A stretch of 64,000 nucleotides of DNA, from contig MLAK01001160.1 of the NCBI GenBank assembly GCA_001839685.1, positions 73,645 through 137,644 on the forward strand, read 5' to 3'. The notes beneath the pieces were generated by a model. The model was not told the origin of the DNA. It searched no databases and saw only the letters and a list, made by a program, of their open reading frames with translations. The position numbers and the translations under genes are program-made. This document shows, one piece after another, positions 25,758 to 36,100 of the stretch; the stretch's first letter is position 1, and every line of letters begins with the position of its first letter. This DNA is from Tritrichomonas foetus. Taxonomy: Eukaryota > Parabasalia > Tritrichomonadida > Tritrichomonadidae.

Positions 25758-28472
25758 TCAAATTTCATTTTTTGTATGTGGATGCATTTGATAATATTTA
25801 TCAAGTTCGTTTTGTGATTCTGGAAGAAATGAAACTTTAGATAGATGAAAATATCTAATTGCTTCCTCTTCATTCTTTTGAACACCTCGACCATACATTT
25901 TCATATAACCTATAATGAAATAAAATGTTTCAATATGCGCAAATGAAACATTATTTTGAAGATCTTCAAAGTCTTTTGGAACTTTTTCAAACATTTTAGT
26001 TGCTTCTTCTTTATCTTGTTCAACACCATCACCAACATCTAACATATAAGCAAGGAAAAAAAGATTTAATTTCCAATAAGAATATAAATTTACTGTTGAA
26101 AATAATTTTGCTGCTTCTTTTCGATTTTTATCAAGAATTCCTTCTTCACCAACAAATAATATTTGACCTAAGAATTCCATTGCTAATAATGATTGATAAA
26201 ACACTGCATCTTGAAGATATTTTATAGCTGATACTTTATCAACAGGAATACCATTCCGACCAAAATATTTTATTAGTGCAATTGCATACTTTGCATAATG
26301 AATAGATTTAGATGTCTCTTCTAACAATTTCAATGCTTCTGTTGGATTCGATTTAACCCCATATCCATAAAATAAATTGATGGAATAATTATATTTTCCC
26401 CAATTAAAGCCTAAATCTGCTGCTTTCTTATATAATTCTGATGATTTACTTCGATCTTTTTCAACACCAAAACCATTATTATACATCATCCCAAGAGAAT
26501 TATATGAGTTAGGATAATTTGGATTTGCTTGAATGGCTTTCTCAAAATATTCTTTAGCTGTGAGATAATTTTGTTTTAATCCTTCACCATAATAATACAT
26601 AATTCCAATATAAAAAAGAGTTCGTCCATTTCCTTCTTCTGCCAATTTTTTCCAGATTTGAAAATCTGTTCTTTCTTCTGATGGAATATTATATTTTTCC
26701 AAATCATGCTCTAATTGATGTAAATATCGAATCATTTCAGTTGGATCAGCACCTTTGGAAATAAAAATGTCATGCTGAAATAAATAACGAAGATAAATCA
26801 TTGTTGTTCTTCCTAATACATCATCACTTGTACATAAAGTATATAATTTTCCACACATTCCATATTCTTTTGTATCCATTTTTGGAATTTTATTTTCACT
26901 AATTGCTCTAACAATATCATTTACTGTCATATTTTTTTCATTTTGAAGAGAAAATTGTTTTCCTGTTATAATTTCATATAGTAAACATCCAAAGGAATAA
27001 ATATCAACTTGGAAAGAATATTTTCCATCTTTAATTTTTTCTGGTGGCATATATTTTAAAGTTCCAGTATTAATCGTATATTGTTTATCTGATGATTCTT
27101 TTTCGAATTTACGAACTGAATTAAAATCGCAAATAGTTGATTTAAATTCATCATCAATCAAAATATTATCAAGTTTAATATCTCGATGCATATATCCATG
27201 CGAGTGTAAATAATCAATACCAAAAATAATTTCAATTATAATTTTATTTTTCAAATTTTCATCAATGATTAAATTTCGATTATTATGATTATTTTCATTG
27301 TTGTTGTTATTGTTATTGTTATGAAGAAAATGATTTAAATCACCATGAACTTTCCAATCAAAAATTAAAATATTATTTTGATTCTTTTGTTGAATATATC
27401 CATAGCATCTTAAAATGAATGGATGAGGCTCAATTTGTTGATAAAATTTTTTTTCAATCTTATAAGAGTTTTCATTAGAGAATATTTTAGCAGCGAATAA
27501 TAAACCTGTTCGAAGATGAAGAAATATAGTACATCTTGAATACTGTCCATTTCCCAGACGACGAATTTCAACCATATTTTCAAATTTAAATAAAGTAAAT
27601 TTTTTATTCAAATATTTTTCAGGATAATAAAAATCATTATTTTTAAATAAAGTTCGTTTAAATTCATTTCGATGAAATAAATAGATGAAGAATGAATTTT
27701 TTGTTAAAAAGAAAAATTCTAAAAATGATAATGAAAATGAATATAAATATAATGATGATGATGAGAAATTATTTTCATTGAAATTTGTTGAATTTGTCGA
27801 ATTTTGATGAAAAAAAGAAATTTTATCTTGAATTTGTTTAAATATTCGAAATGATTGTTGAATATGTAATTTCTTCATTTCTGTTTCAATATTATTGAAT
27901 GTTTTTTCATTCGCAAAATTAATATTGATTTTCAATTTATGATCTTTTTCATTTTCATTTTTATTAAATTTTTGATCATGATTTTCATTCTGCATATTAA
28001 TTCGTGAAATAATTTTTTCTAATTTTTTTTGATCTTCTGGTAAACAATAAATTAATTTTTCATTCAAGAAACGAATGATTTCGTTCAAACTTTCATTACA
28101 TTCTTTGATTGATTCTTTTAATGAATCATTTAGTGGCTCTTTGAATGAATTTTTATTAAAATTATCACCAGAATTATTTTCACTATTATCTTCAATATGA
28201 GAATCAATTTCAATCAAAAAAAGTTTAGATTGACAACAAAGGGAAAGAAAATTTGTTTCTTCAACGTTTTCAATAGATAATGTTATAAATGGCTCCATTT
28301 CTTCTGATTTCAAAATGTCAACCAAATTTTGGTTTATCTTCGAAAAATAAATGATTTCCCACTTTTGTTTTTGAAATGCCGTTAGTTGGAATTTCTTATC
28401 TCTTTCCATCATATCATCATGGTTTCTCTCTTCTACATAGAAATCTCTTCTGAAATTTATATCGCCAAACAT
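25758..28472 (-). CDS. Protein kinase with C-terminal Sel1 repeats
   Basis: This predicted signalling kinase has 904 residues, starting at ATG 28470-28472 two codons inside the maximal frame. The first 300 residues are divergent and rich in Asn, Phe and Glu. The kinase domain spans about 300-590: Gly loop GNGQYS, AAK lysine motif, HRDIKLDN (Asp431), then DFN (Asp449-Phe450-Asn451) where DFG is expected, PPE for APE, and DIYSFGCLLYEI. An Asn-rich insert (about 384-400) sits between the hinge and the alpha-E helix. From about 611 to the end there are Sel1-like (TPR-related) repeats, such as YYYGEGLKQNYLTAKEYFEKA and MYNNGFGVEKDRSKSSELYKKA, which usually bind protein partners. Trichomonads encode many such kinase-Sel1 fusions. 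Both catalytic aspartates are kept, so activity is likely despite the Asn. An Inr-like TCATTTT lies 9 bases before the ATG. It shares a 213-base divergent promoter region with the transporter gene. Confidence 0.9.
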   Translation of the reverse strand: MFGDINFRRDFYVEERNHDDMMERDKKFQLTAFQKQKWEIIYFSKINQNLVDILKSEEMEPFITLSIENVEETNFLSLCCQSKLFLIEIDSHIEDNSENNSGDNFNKNSFKEPLNDSLKESIKECNESLNEIIRFLNEKLIYCLPEDQKKLEKIISRINMQNENHDQKFNKNENEKDHKLKININFANEKTFNNIETEMKKLHIQQSFRIFKQIQDKISFFHQNSTNSTNFNENNFSSSSLYLYSFSLSFLEFFFLTKNSFFIYLFHRNEFKRTLFKNNDFYYPEKYLNKKFTLFKFENMVEIRRLGNGQYSRCTIFLHLRTGLLFAAKIFSNENSYKIEKKFYQQIEPHPFILRCYGYIQQKNQNNILIFDWKVHGDLNHFLHNNNNNNNNENNHNNRNLIIDENLKNKIIIEIIFGIDYLHSHGYMHRDIKLDNILIDDEFKSTICDFNSVRKFEKESSDKQYTINTGTLKYMPPEKIKDGKYSFQVDIYSFGCLLYEIITGKQFSLQNEKNMTVNDIVRAISENKIPKMDTKEYGMCGKLYTLCTSDDVLGRTTMIYLRYLFQHDIFISKGADPTEMIRYLHQLEHDLEKYNIPSEERTDFQIWKKLAEEGNGRTLFYIGIMYYYGEGLKQNYLTAKEYFEKAIQANPNYPNSYNSLGMMYNNGFGVEKDRSKSSELYKKAADLGFNWGKYNYSINLFYGYGVKSNPTEALKLLEETSKSIHYAKYAIALIKYFGRNGIPVDKVSAIKYLQDAVFYQSLLAMEFLGQILFVGEEGILDKNRKEAAKLFSTVNLYSYWKLNLFFLAYMLDVGDGVEQDKEEATKMFEKVPKDFEDLQNNVSFAHIETFYFIIGYMKMYGRGVQKNEEEAIRYFHLSKVSFLPESQNELDKYYQMHPHTKNEI

Positions 28473-28476
28473 AAAC

Positions 28477-28483
28477 AAAATGA
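28477..28483 (-). promoter_or_regulatory. Inr-like motif for Sel1-repeat kinase
   Basis: TCATTTT on the minus strand; its A (28481) is 9 bases before the ATG at 28472. It matches the trichomonad initiator core TCAY(T/A). Inferred from sequence only. Confidence 0.5.
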
Positions 28484-28685
28484 AATGTTAATCGTCAAAA
28501 TTTGCTGACAAAAACATGTTCAATCAATCGATACATTGAAAAAGTTTCTAAATTGATTAGCTAGTTAATTTTTTTGAAAGATAATTTTCATAATATATTT
28601 GGTCATATTTTTTCACAAAAATAAAATTGGCATACTTTTTTTTTCACAAAAATCGTTTACCATGGTTCGATGAAGTTTTTTTTTA

Positions 28686-29948
28686 ATGGGCAGGCACACA
28701 AAAGAAGATTCTAGCCTGTCAACATCATCTTCAAACAGCTCGTTATCTTATTCTACAAGTAATAGAAATGCTACCACAGATCCCGAAAATCTATCAATTT
28801 CTTCAAATTCGAATAATCTTTCAAACGACCACAGTCTGAAAATAACTTTTAAAACAGAACTCATATTTTTATTATTCGGAACAACAGTTTTATACTCATA
28901 TAACACATATATAAATTCGATCGATTATTTTCAATTGCTTTTCCCTGACGACGATAGCATCGCTACGAATATTGCTCGAGTCTTTAATATCGCCAATTCA
29001 ATGACATTTTTCTTATCGGTCACTTTTGTTGAACAATTTACAATAAAGGCTCGATATTATACTTCAATTATTATGGAATGCATTGTCGCTTTATTTTTCT
29101 TTATCTATCCGAATGTTTCGTCTCCAAATATAATCGTCATTTACGTTTTTGAAGCAATATCGGCGATTTTCACTGGAATATTATTTGGAACGACGATGGG
29201 ATTTGCTGGATTGTTTGGCGGAAACTGCTCGACAATGGCTGCATCTGGCCTAGCTTTATCTGGCGTCACAACCGCTATTTGCCGAGTTCTATCGAAATTG
29301 ATGGGAAAAGGAGAAGGTTGGTTCTACTTTGGTATTACATTTATCGTATATGCTTGCTCGTTTGTCGCTTTCATCTTCTTCGAAAAAACGGATCTCGCCC
29401 AGGAAAAAATTAGGAATTCAAAAACGAGTAATAACTTTTGCTACAGAATGAAACGGTTCGGAAAGGTTATGCAAAAAATCTGGATTTTTTTCGTTGAAGC
29501 GTTTTTATGTATGACCATCACGTTAACTTTGTTCCCTGGATATGCCACTCAGACAATATCTAAGCACGGGCTCTCTTCTGATTGGGTAACTACGATAATT
29601 ACGTCGATGTTTATGGCTGGCGACTTTATTGGGCGTCTGTTAACACGCTGGGTAACATTCCCGAAGCCAAAGTATCTTTTTATTCCCCATTTTTGCCGTT
29701 TATTATTTTTTGTGTTGTTTTGTATTTCAATTGAGGGGGTTGCCGTTCAAGATGATATCTGGATTTATTTCATGACCTTCTTCTTGGCACTAACTAGTGG
29801 CTACTATGTCACACTTTGCCTTTCTTATACAGCTACTTCTGAGAAGCTCGACAGTGAGGAAGTTGAACTTGGTTCATTTTTGGCATCACTTGGATTAAAT
29901 TTGGGCGTCTTCGCAGGAAGTTGGCTGACATATGCAATGCCAAAATAG
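28686..29948 (+). CDS. Equilibrative nucleoside transporter (SLC29/ENT family)
   Basis: Integral membrane protein predicted to carry nucleosides or nucleobases. Trichomonads cannot make purines or pyrimidines de novo and depend on such uptake. The 420 residues start with a 55-residue Ser/Asn-rich cytosolic tail, followed by about eleven hydrophobic spans (first at about 57-77, LIFLLFGTTVLYSYNTY). The family signature is visible as FMAGDFIGRLL (the GD..GR motif after span 7-8), and GLFGGNCSTMAASGLALSG fits the helix 4-5 region. The basic cytosolic loop (RNSKTSNNFCYRMKRFGK) divides the two halves, as in other ENTs. ATG at 28686; a three-codon ATG-GTT-CGA-TGA frame lies at 28662-28673, upstream and in the same frame. 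Substrate preference cannot be read from the sequence. Confidence 0.9.
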   Translation: MGRHTKEDSSLSTSSSNSSLSYSTSNRNATTDPENLSISSNSNNLSNDHSLKITFKTELIFLLFGTTVLYSYNTYINSIDYFQLLFPDDDSIATNIARVFNIANSMTFFLSVTFVEQFTIKARYYTSIIMECIVALFFFIYPNVSSPNIIVIYVFEAISAIFTGILFGTTMGFAGLFGGNCSTMAASGLALSGVTTAICRVLSKLMGKGEGWFYFGITFIVYACSFVAFIFFEKTDLAQEKIRNSKTSNNFCYRMKRFGKVMQKIWIFFVEAFLCMTITLTLFPGYATQTISKHGLSSDWVTTIITSMFMAGDFIGRLLTRWVTFPKPKYLFIPHFCRLLFFVLFCISIEGVAVQDDIWIYFMTFFLALTSGYYVTLCLSYTATSEKLDSEEVELGSFLASLGLNLGVFAGSWLTYAMPK

Positions 29949-31093
29949 AGATTTATTTATAAATATACAGTAGTAAATAGAGATTATAAATAATTTAGAA
30001 TCTTATTTTATGTTTTTATTCTTTCTACATTATTTGGCTTTTTTTGTATTATTGGAATTATGGAGGTAATTTTGTTGTGAAAATAATCAATTCTTGGAAT
30101 TGTCGATAATAAAATTGACGAATATATCTTCAATGATTCAATATTTTTCTCAAAAAATGAAAACAAATAATTTGTGAGGTTATTGAAGTTTTCGAGAAAA
30201 TAAAAATATGATTTTGCGATAATAAATTGTGTTTGCATAATATATAACGATTATAATATTTGTAATTATAGTATGTATCCTTATTTCAATAGTTTAAAAC
30301 AGTTATACTTAGTTTTTCACAAGATATTAATTATTTATTAAAACTATACAATTTGAGGAAGTAGTTATTTTCAAAAATTAATTAGCATGAAGAAAGAAAT
30401 TAACTGTTTTACTATCCCTATACGTTTTGAGATATATGAAGTAGATTAGAAATTGTAAAAGTTCAAAATAACAAATAACTTTGAATTATTCTCAAATATT
30501 GAGAAGAATGATCTTTTGAAAAATAAATCTATTACATCATTTTTAATTTTCAGTAAAGAATTTCATTGAAAAATTGAATGGAATTACAACATCGGAAAAT
30601 TTATTAGGCGACATATGATGATTAATATGATGTTGAATTAGTACCAGACTATGACATTTTTAAAGTCAATATTCAATATTTCAAATATTTAAGAAAAGTT
30701 GTAAACTTTGAAATTGATAAGAAAAAAATTGCTTCATTCACAAAAATTCACAATAATTTTTGGTTTAGGTCAATAAAATAGTGGCAAGTTCCATCGCTTT
30801 TTCATCATTGCCAGCCATAGGATAATCATCAAGTAAGTAGCAAATTTTTATCAATTTATTTATAAAGGTTTCTGTATTTGAAAATCCTTAAAATCACGTC
30901 AAAACACACAGAACAATGAATAGATTTTTTAGGTTCCTACAAAATTGAATACATTAAATGAAACAACACCAAAAAATTGCAAAGAAATAAATTATTTGAA
31001 TGCTCTTTTAAATAGAAATTTAAAAATGTGTGGACTAAAAGTATAGAAAAGCTGATTCCAATAGTCGATTTTGTTCTCAAATTTCTTCTTGCC
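29949..31093. other. AT-rich spacer with one possible gene remnant
   Basis: This 1.1 kb lies between the transporter and the CAMK-like kinase. On the minus strand, 30008-30238 is a 76-codon ATG frame that loosely resembles the helical N-terminal part of trichomonad DUF3447/ankyrin proteins (FFEKNIESLK and FHNKITSIIPIIQKK), but it carries no ankyrin repeat. It is probably a remnant or chance. Nothing else was recognised. Confidence 0.4.
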
Positions 31094-32347
31094 ATGAATC
31101 TAGGTATTTCACGGATTGGACATTATCGTCTCTGTTTCGAGATTGGATCAGGATCATCGTCTTCAGTCTGGCAAGGAATGGAAGACAAAACGAATATTCC
31201 AGTCGCCATCAAAGTGATCAACAAGTCATATCTCACGAATCAACGCTCTATCACCCATTTTCAGCGAGAAATAAGTATTTTGAAAAATATCAATCACCCA
31301 TTAATTGCAGAGTTTTACGAAATTCTTGAAGATGCAGATGCATATTATATAGTCATGGAATGGATTCCAAATGGAAATTTATTGGAACATGTCAATAACT
31401 TAGGTAGATATAGTGAAACCAGAGCTCGATCCATTTTGTCTCAATTAATTTCAGCACTCGAATATCTCCATATCAATTGCCATATTGTTCATCGTGACTT
31501 AAAATGTGAAAATGTCCTTCTTGACGAGAATCATAATATTAAACTTATTGATTTCGGCTTGAGCAATACTTTTTCATCACAATTTCCATATCTCCATTCT
31601 GCTTGTGGGTCACCAGCCTATACTTCACCTGAACTGATCAAAGGTAACATGTATACTCAAAGCACAGATATTTGGAGTCTTGGTGTCATTTTATATGCAG
31701 TTGTTGTTGGAAACCTTCCATTTGACGGTGATGATGTTCAAAGAATCTTAGAAAAAATTGTCTTTGCTGATCCAGTTTATCCAGCAAACTTATCACCAAC
31801 ATTTGTTGACTTACTTCAAAAAATGTTAGAAAAAGATCCTGCTTTAAGAATTTCACTCACCAAAATTAAAGAGCATCCTTGGTTTTCGTATGGTGACTTA
31901 ACATCACTTGAGGCAACAATAAGGAAAAATAACCTTATTTCTTATTACGATAAACATCGTGAAATTGATCGTGAAATTATTAATAAAATGTATGAAAACC
32001 AGATTGATATTTCAAATCTTCAGCAATCACTTTTAAATGATGAATATAATTGTACTACTTCAATTTACCGAATTCTCAGAAGAAAAAAAGATAATCAAAA
32101 AATGAATTCTATTCTTAATGAAAGAATGAAAATGCAGGCTTCTTCTTTCTCAGTAAACAAATTCAATTCAAAAGCTGTATGTTTAGGAAATTCACAGACT
32201 CACCAAATTTTTATGAGCAGAGCTTCAACTTTGATGAAAGATCCAACTTCTTCACGCGTAGTAGCAAATACAGGCTTTAAACAATTACGCAAGAACCCCA
32301 TTTTCCACCCAGAAATGACACGATCATTCATAAAACCGAGAAGATGA
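31094..32347 (+). CDS. CAMK-group Ser/Thr kinase, SNF1/MARK-like
   Basis: Serine/threonine kinase of 417 residues. I start at ATG 31094 (MNLGISRIGHYRL), because the frame further upstream has only a GTG. The kinase domain is nearly at the N terminus: Gly loop from about residue 18 (GSGSSSSVW), Lys40 in VAIKVI, HRDLKCENVLL (catalytic Asp135), DFGLSN (Asp153), CGSPAYTSPE activation segment, STDIWSLGVILYAVVVGNLPFD, and an HPWF end near 270. These are hallmarks of the AMPK/SNF1/MARK branch. The C-terminal 145 residues are basic and Ser/Asn-rich, with no UBA or KA1 domain that I can see. This compact form is abundant in trichomonads. All catalytic residues are present, so an active enzyme is likely. 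Pathway unknown. Confidence 0.92.
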   Translation: MNLGISRIGHYRLCFEIGSGSSSSVWQGMEDKTNIPVAIKVINKSYLTNQRSITHFQREISILKNINHPLIAEFYEILEDADAYYIVMEWIPNGNLLEHVNNLGRYSETRARSILSQLISALEYLHINCHIVHRDLKCENVLLDENHNIKLIDFGLSNTFSSQFPYLHSACGSPAYTSPELIKGNMYTQSTDIWSLGVILYAVVVGNLPFDGDDVQRILEKIVFADPVYPANLSPTFVDLLQKMLEKDPALRISLTKIKEHPWFSYGDLTSLEATIRKNNLISYYDKHREIDREIINKMYENQIDISNLQQSLLNDEYNCTTSIYRILRRKKDNQKMNSILNERMKMQASSFSVNKFNSKAVCLGNSQTHQIFMSRASTLMKDPTSSRVVANTGFKQLRKNPIFHPEMTRSFIKPRR

Positions 32348-32469
32348 TATGGTAACAAAATAACTTTTCAGCTGAGAAAACTTACAATTACATGGGTTTT
32401 CAATGATTTTTTAGAATATATTCCGAGTTTGTAATTATATTCAACAACAATAACAATAACAACAACAAC

Positions 32470-32501
<32 letters not shown>

Positions 32502-33148
32502 CATGAATATATATCATTGTAAGTTAAAATATAAAGAAAATGAATTATTCCATTTGCCCACTATTACTTTTGTGCTTTTTTAAATAAATACGATAATGCT
32601 TAAGATTGCTCTATCTTTTTTTCTTTAACTCAAAGCTAACATTTATCTTTAACAGAATTTGATAGGTGATATTTCCAGCAAAGTCAGGACATTTTTCCAA
32701 AGTGAAATTGCGACCGTTTTAATCGTGAACACTTTTCTTTAATTTGACTTTTCATTTGACCTTTAATGTGTGCAATTTAATATTTCCCAATTTTTCACCA
32801 GAGATTACTGTCAATATTTAATTGACTTCATAATTGGTTCTCAACAGCTTTTACAAAAATTCGATCTGTCAATTTCAATGAATAATTCATTCATAATTCA
32901 ATTATTCTCATAAACTTTTTCTATACTTATTCACATCACCTCCCAAAATTCATTTCAATGATTATCATATCGTCATGCCAACCTTTTCATAAATATTACA
33001 TTTGACAATTCTTTTTCTATGAAAGTATAAATGATTCCTTAGAAAAAAAAAACATTCAATACATTTGAAAAATTGAAGTAAGACAATGAATGATTTATTT
33101 GAATGAGTAACAATTCACACAATTGTCAAGGATTAGAAATAGAAAAAT
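32348..33148. other. AT-rich spacer with A29 tract
   Basis: The 800 bases between the kinase and the BEACH gene hold a CAA/TAA-rich stretch running into a long adenine run. Several TTCAT-type words near 32870-32960 could be chance in this base composition. No gene or RNA was recognised. Confidence 0.5.
32442..32498 (+). repeat. (CAA)n/A29 simple repeat
   Basis: CAACAACAATAACAATAAC-type repeats lead into 29 consecutive A (32470-32498). It lies about 100 bases past the stop of the upstream kinase. No target-site duplication is evident around it. Confidence 0.9.
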
Positions 33149-36100
33149 ATGATAAATCGATTATTTTCGCGAGAGTCAAAGCCCAGCGAACCTGCTCCTC
33201 TCATCGACTTGCTTGTATATCGATCTTCAATTCCATTTGTACACACAGATACACCAGAAGCTCATCTTTTCGAAGTCATCCCACAATTAGATAAAAGTAT
33301 GCTTCAAAAGTGCAAATTGGATACATCACTTCTCGCCAAATTGCAATTCACTTTTCGTCGTTCAGATATTGAAGCCATTTCTCGATACGTAGGTGAAAAT
33401 CAACCAACAGAAGTATCATGTTTCGTTATCCTCTACCACTGCCTCTGCTGGCATTACGGATCGAACGACAAACAAGTGGACGACTTTATCACGGTTATAA
33501 AGGCATTAAATATGATCGTGAAATGTAGTCCCACATTAACAGCGATTCGAAATTTAGTTTTCCTCTTTTTCGTACGATTGGCAATTTCACCATCATCAAA
33601 ATTCAAAATCACTAACGAAGTATATCATTACTTAGTGTTACATTTACGAATGAATACAACTTTGGATTCATCATACTTCAATCTTATGATTCTACTTTTC
33701 AAGCAAATTATGAATTCAGGTAACGAGGAATATATCAATGAAACATACGAAGCGATAATTCACCTTTTTAATGTAAATTCGCCATTTTTTGATTTCAACT
33801 CGTTGCCTTCATTTTTCCCAATTTTGAATATAAGTGCTTTGAATTCTCAATCGTTGATGATTTTATCTAAACTTACAACTAAATCCGACTCAACAGTTCT
33901 TGTTAATGCTTATAAGAAAATCCCGCCAGCTTTAGTTTCAAAATTGTCGACATTCAAAATTAATCATGAATATACACCTGGAAAAACAAATATTCCCAAA
34001 ATCCAAAAAATTCCTGAAAAACGACGCGTTTTTCTCGATTTTGGCTTTTCAGCAGACTTCCAACCTTTGCAATTCAAAGAAATTTCTGACGTATATAATA
34101 TCACTGAACTTTTATCAGACGAGGCGCAAGCTTTAATTTATGATTTAACACCAGCGTTAAATATTTGCTCGAAAGAAGCCCAAAAAATGCTGATTTCAAA
34201 ATCACTAGACAAATTATTAAAGATGCAGCCAGATAAAAACTTTTATCAGATTGCTGCAGCTTTGTTTTTTATAATACAAAAGTTAATTGATACTGAATTC
34301 TTAACTATGATGATTCCTGTCATTACAAAAACGATTATTTTTTCACAAGCATTTAGTTTATTTGATCAAATCCCCAAAGAAATTAATACTTTACGAAATT
34401 TTGTGTTTCATTTAATTGAAACCATTCAACCTGAACAAGCAGTTCTTTTAATAAGTTCTCTTAAAGAATCACCATTAATACTCACAGAATGTTTTGCACG
34501 CCTTCTTTTTAATATTCACTTATATCAAGTTGACTTATTTATAACAAAAGAAATGATGGAAATTATCACTGAAACAGGTCTTTCCCTTCAAGCATTACCT
34601 CCTTCAGACGTATGTTTTAGAGCAAGAAATACATTCTTTGCATTTATGAATGAACTTTATCAAACACCACAGACTGCATATGATTGCTTTAAATCACAAA
34701 TATTCTGTGAAAACTTTTTATGGTACATTTATGAACAAAAACTTACCAATCATATCTTAATTACCATAAAAAATGCATTAGCCATAATCCCACAGCACTC
34801 TGAATTAAAGCATTTACAAATTTTCTTACGAGAATTAATCATTAATGGCGATGACAAACTATCTCAAACAGTTTTATCTTGGTTAATTGATGCTTTGCAA
34901 AATAATCCAACAATTGTTTATAACTTTATTTCCCTATTAGAGCCGTTACTTACACATGTTGAAAAATCTAAGAATGCTCAAATTTTAGAAGATTGTTTAT
35001 TGCTTCTTGTTTTGGCCACAATGACTCCAGCATTTAAACTTTCTATTCAACTTTATAAGCAATTTGCCCGATGCATTCGATGTATTTTTGGTGATGAACC
35101 ATCACCAAAAATTGAATGGTTATTATTTGGTGCTCTTTCTAGTTCAATTTCAGATCCACCTTTGTATTTAATTCGAATTCCAACAATAATACCTTTAATA
35201 TTGACTGTATTTTCATCATCTTCTAGAATAATGAAGATAATTGACAAATTTTCTAAATTAATTAGTTATTCTGAGCATAACAAGCGTGCATGTCAAGTTG
35301 GTGATCTTGTATTCATTTTATCCCAGCTTATTCTTTCTAATCATGTTCATTATTCGAATTATGAATTCGATTTCAAAGTATCTGAAGTTGATAAAGAAAG
35401 AGTTATTTATCCACTTATTAAATTAATTTCTATTTCCCAAAGTGATAACAGCATTGCTCAATTTTATGTAAATAACTTAGATAATCCAACTGTCGCCAAA
35501 TTCTTAATGGATCTTCTTTCTGAATGTGTTTATTCAACAAAACCACATTTTCCAATCGGAAAAATGCCACCACAATTTTCTGTGAAAGGGATATATCCAG
35601 AAGATTTAAAGAACGGATTCACTGTTCATATGTCGATTAATATTGATCATAATTCGGTTGCGGATTCATCGAAACCAGTTGATATTATGAGATTAACTGA
35701 TTCCGATGAGTCATTTTTATCAATTTTCTTAGTTAATGGTGGTATTTCCACAAAATTTGAAGGAAATGGTATCAGAACAACTGTTCCTCTTGTCAAGACT
35801 GCAGAATCATGCACTTTTGTTGATTATACTTTTGTTTTCCAAATACTAGAAGATCGTGTCAGAATATCTTCATATAAAAATCTTGATTCACTCAATGATA
35901 GTGATTTCTGCCAATTTGAATTTTCAAGTGGCGAATTAACTCTGTCATTTGGTGGGTATGGTCATGAATATCCTTCTATTCAACAATCCGCCGTTGTTAC
36001 AAACTTCCAAATATTTCCATCAACAAATGTTAATCATATCGATATTGTGAAAAGAACATTTGTTGTTGAAAATCAAGCTTTGTTTACATCAAATTGTGTT

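Noticed and set aside
33103..33294. ATG frame overlapping the BEACH gene start
   Set aside because: It lies in another frame across the conserved start of the 2189-residue protein and shows no domain.
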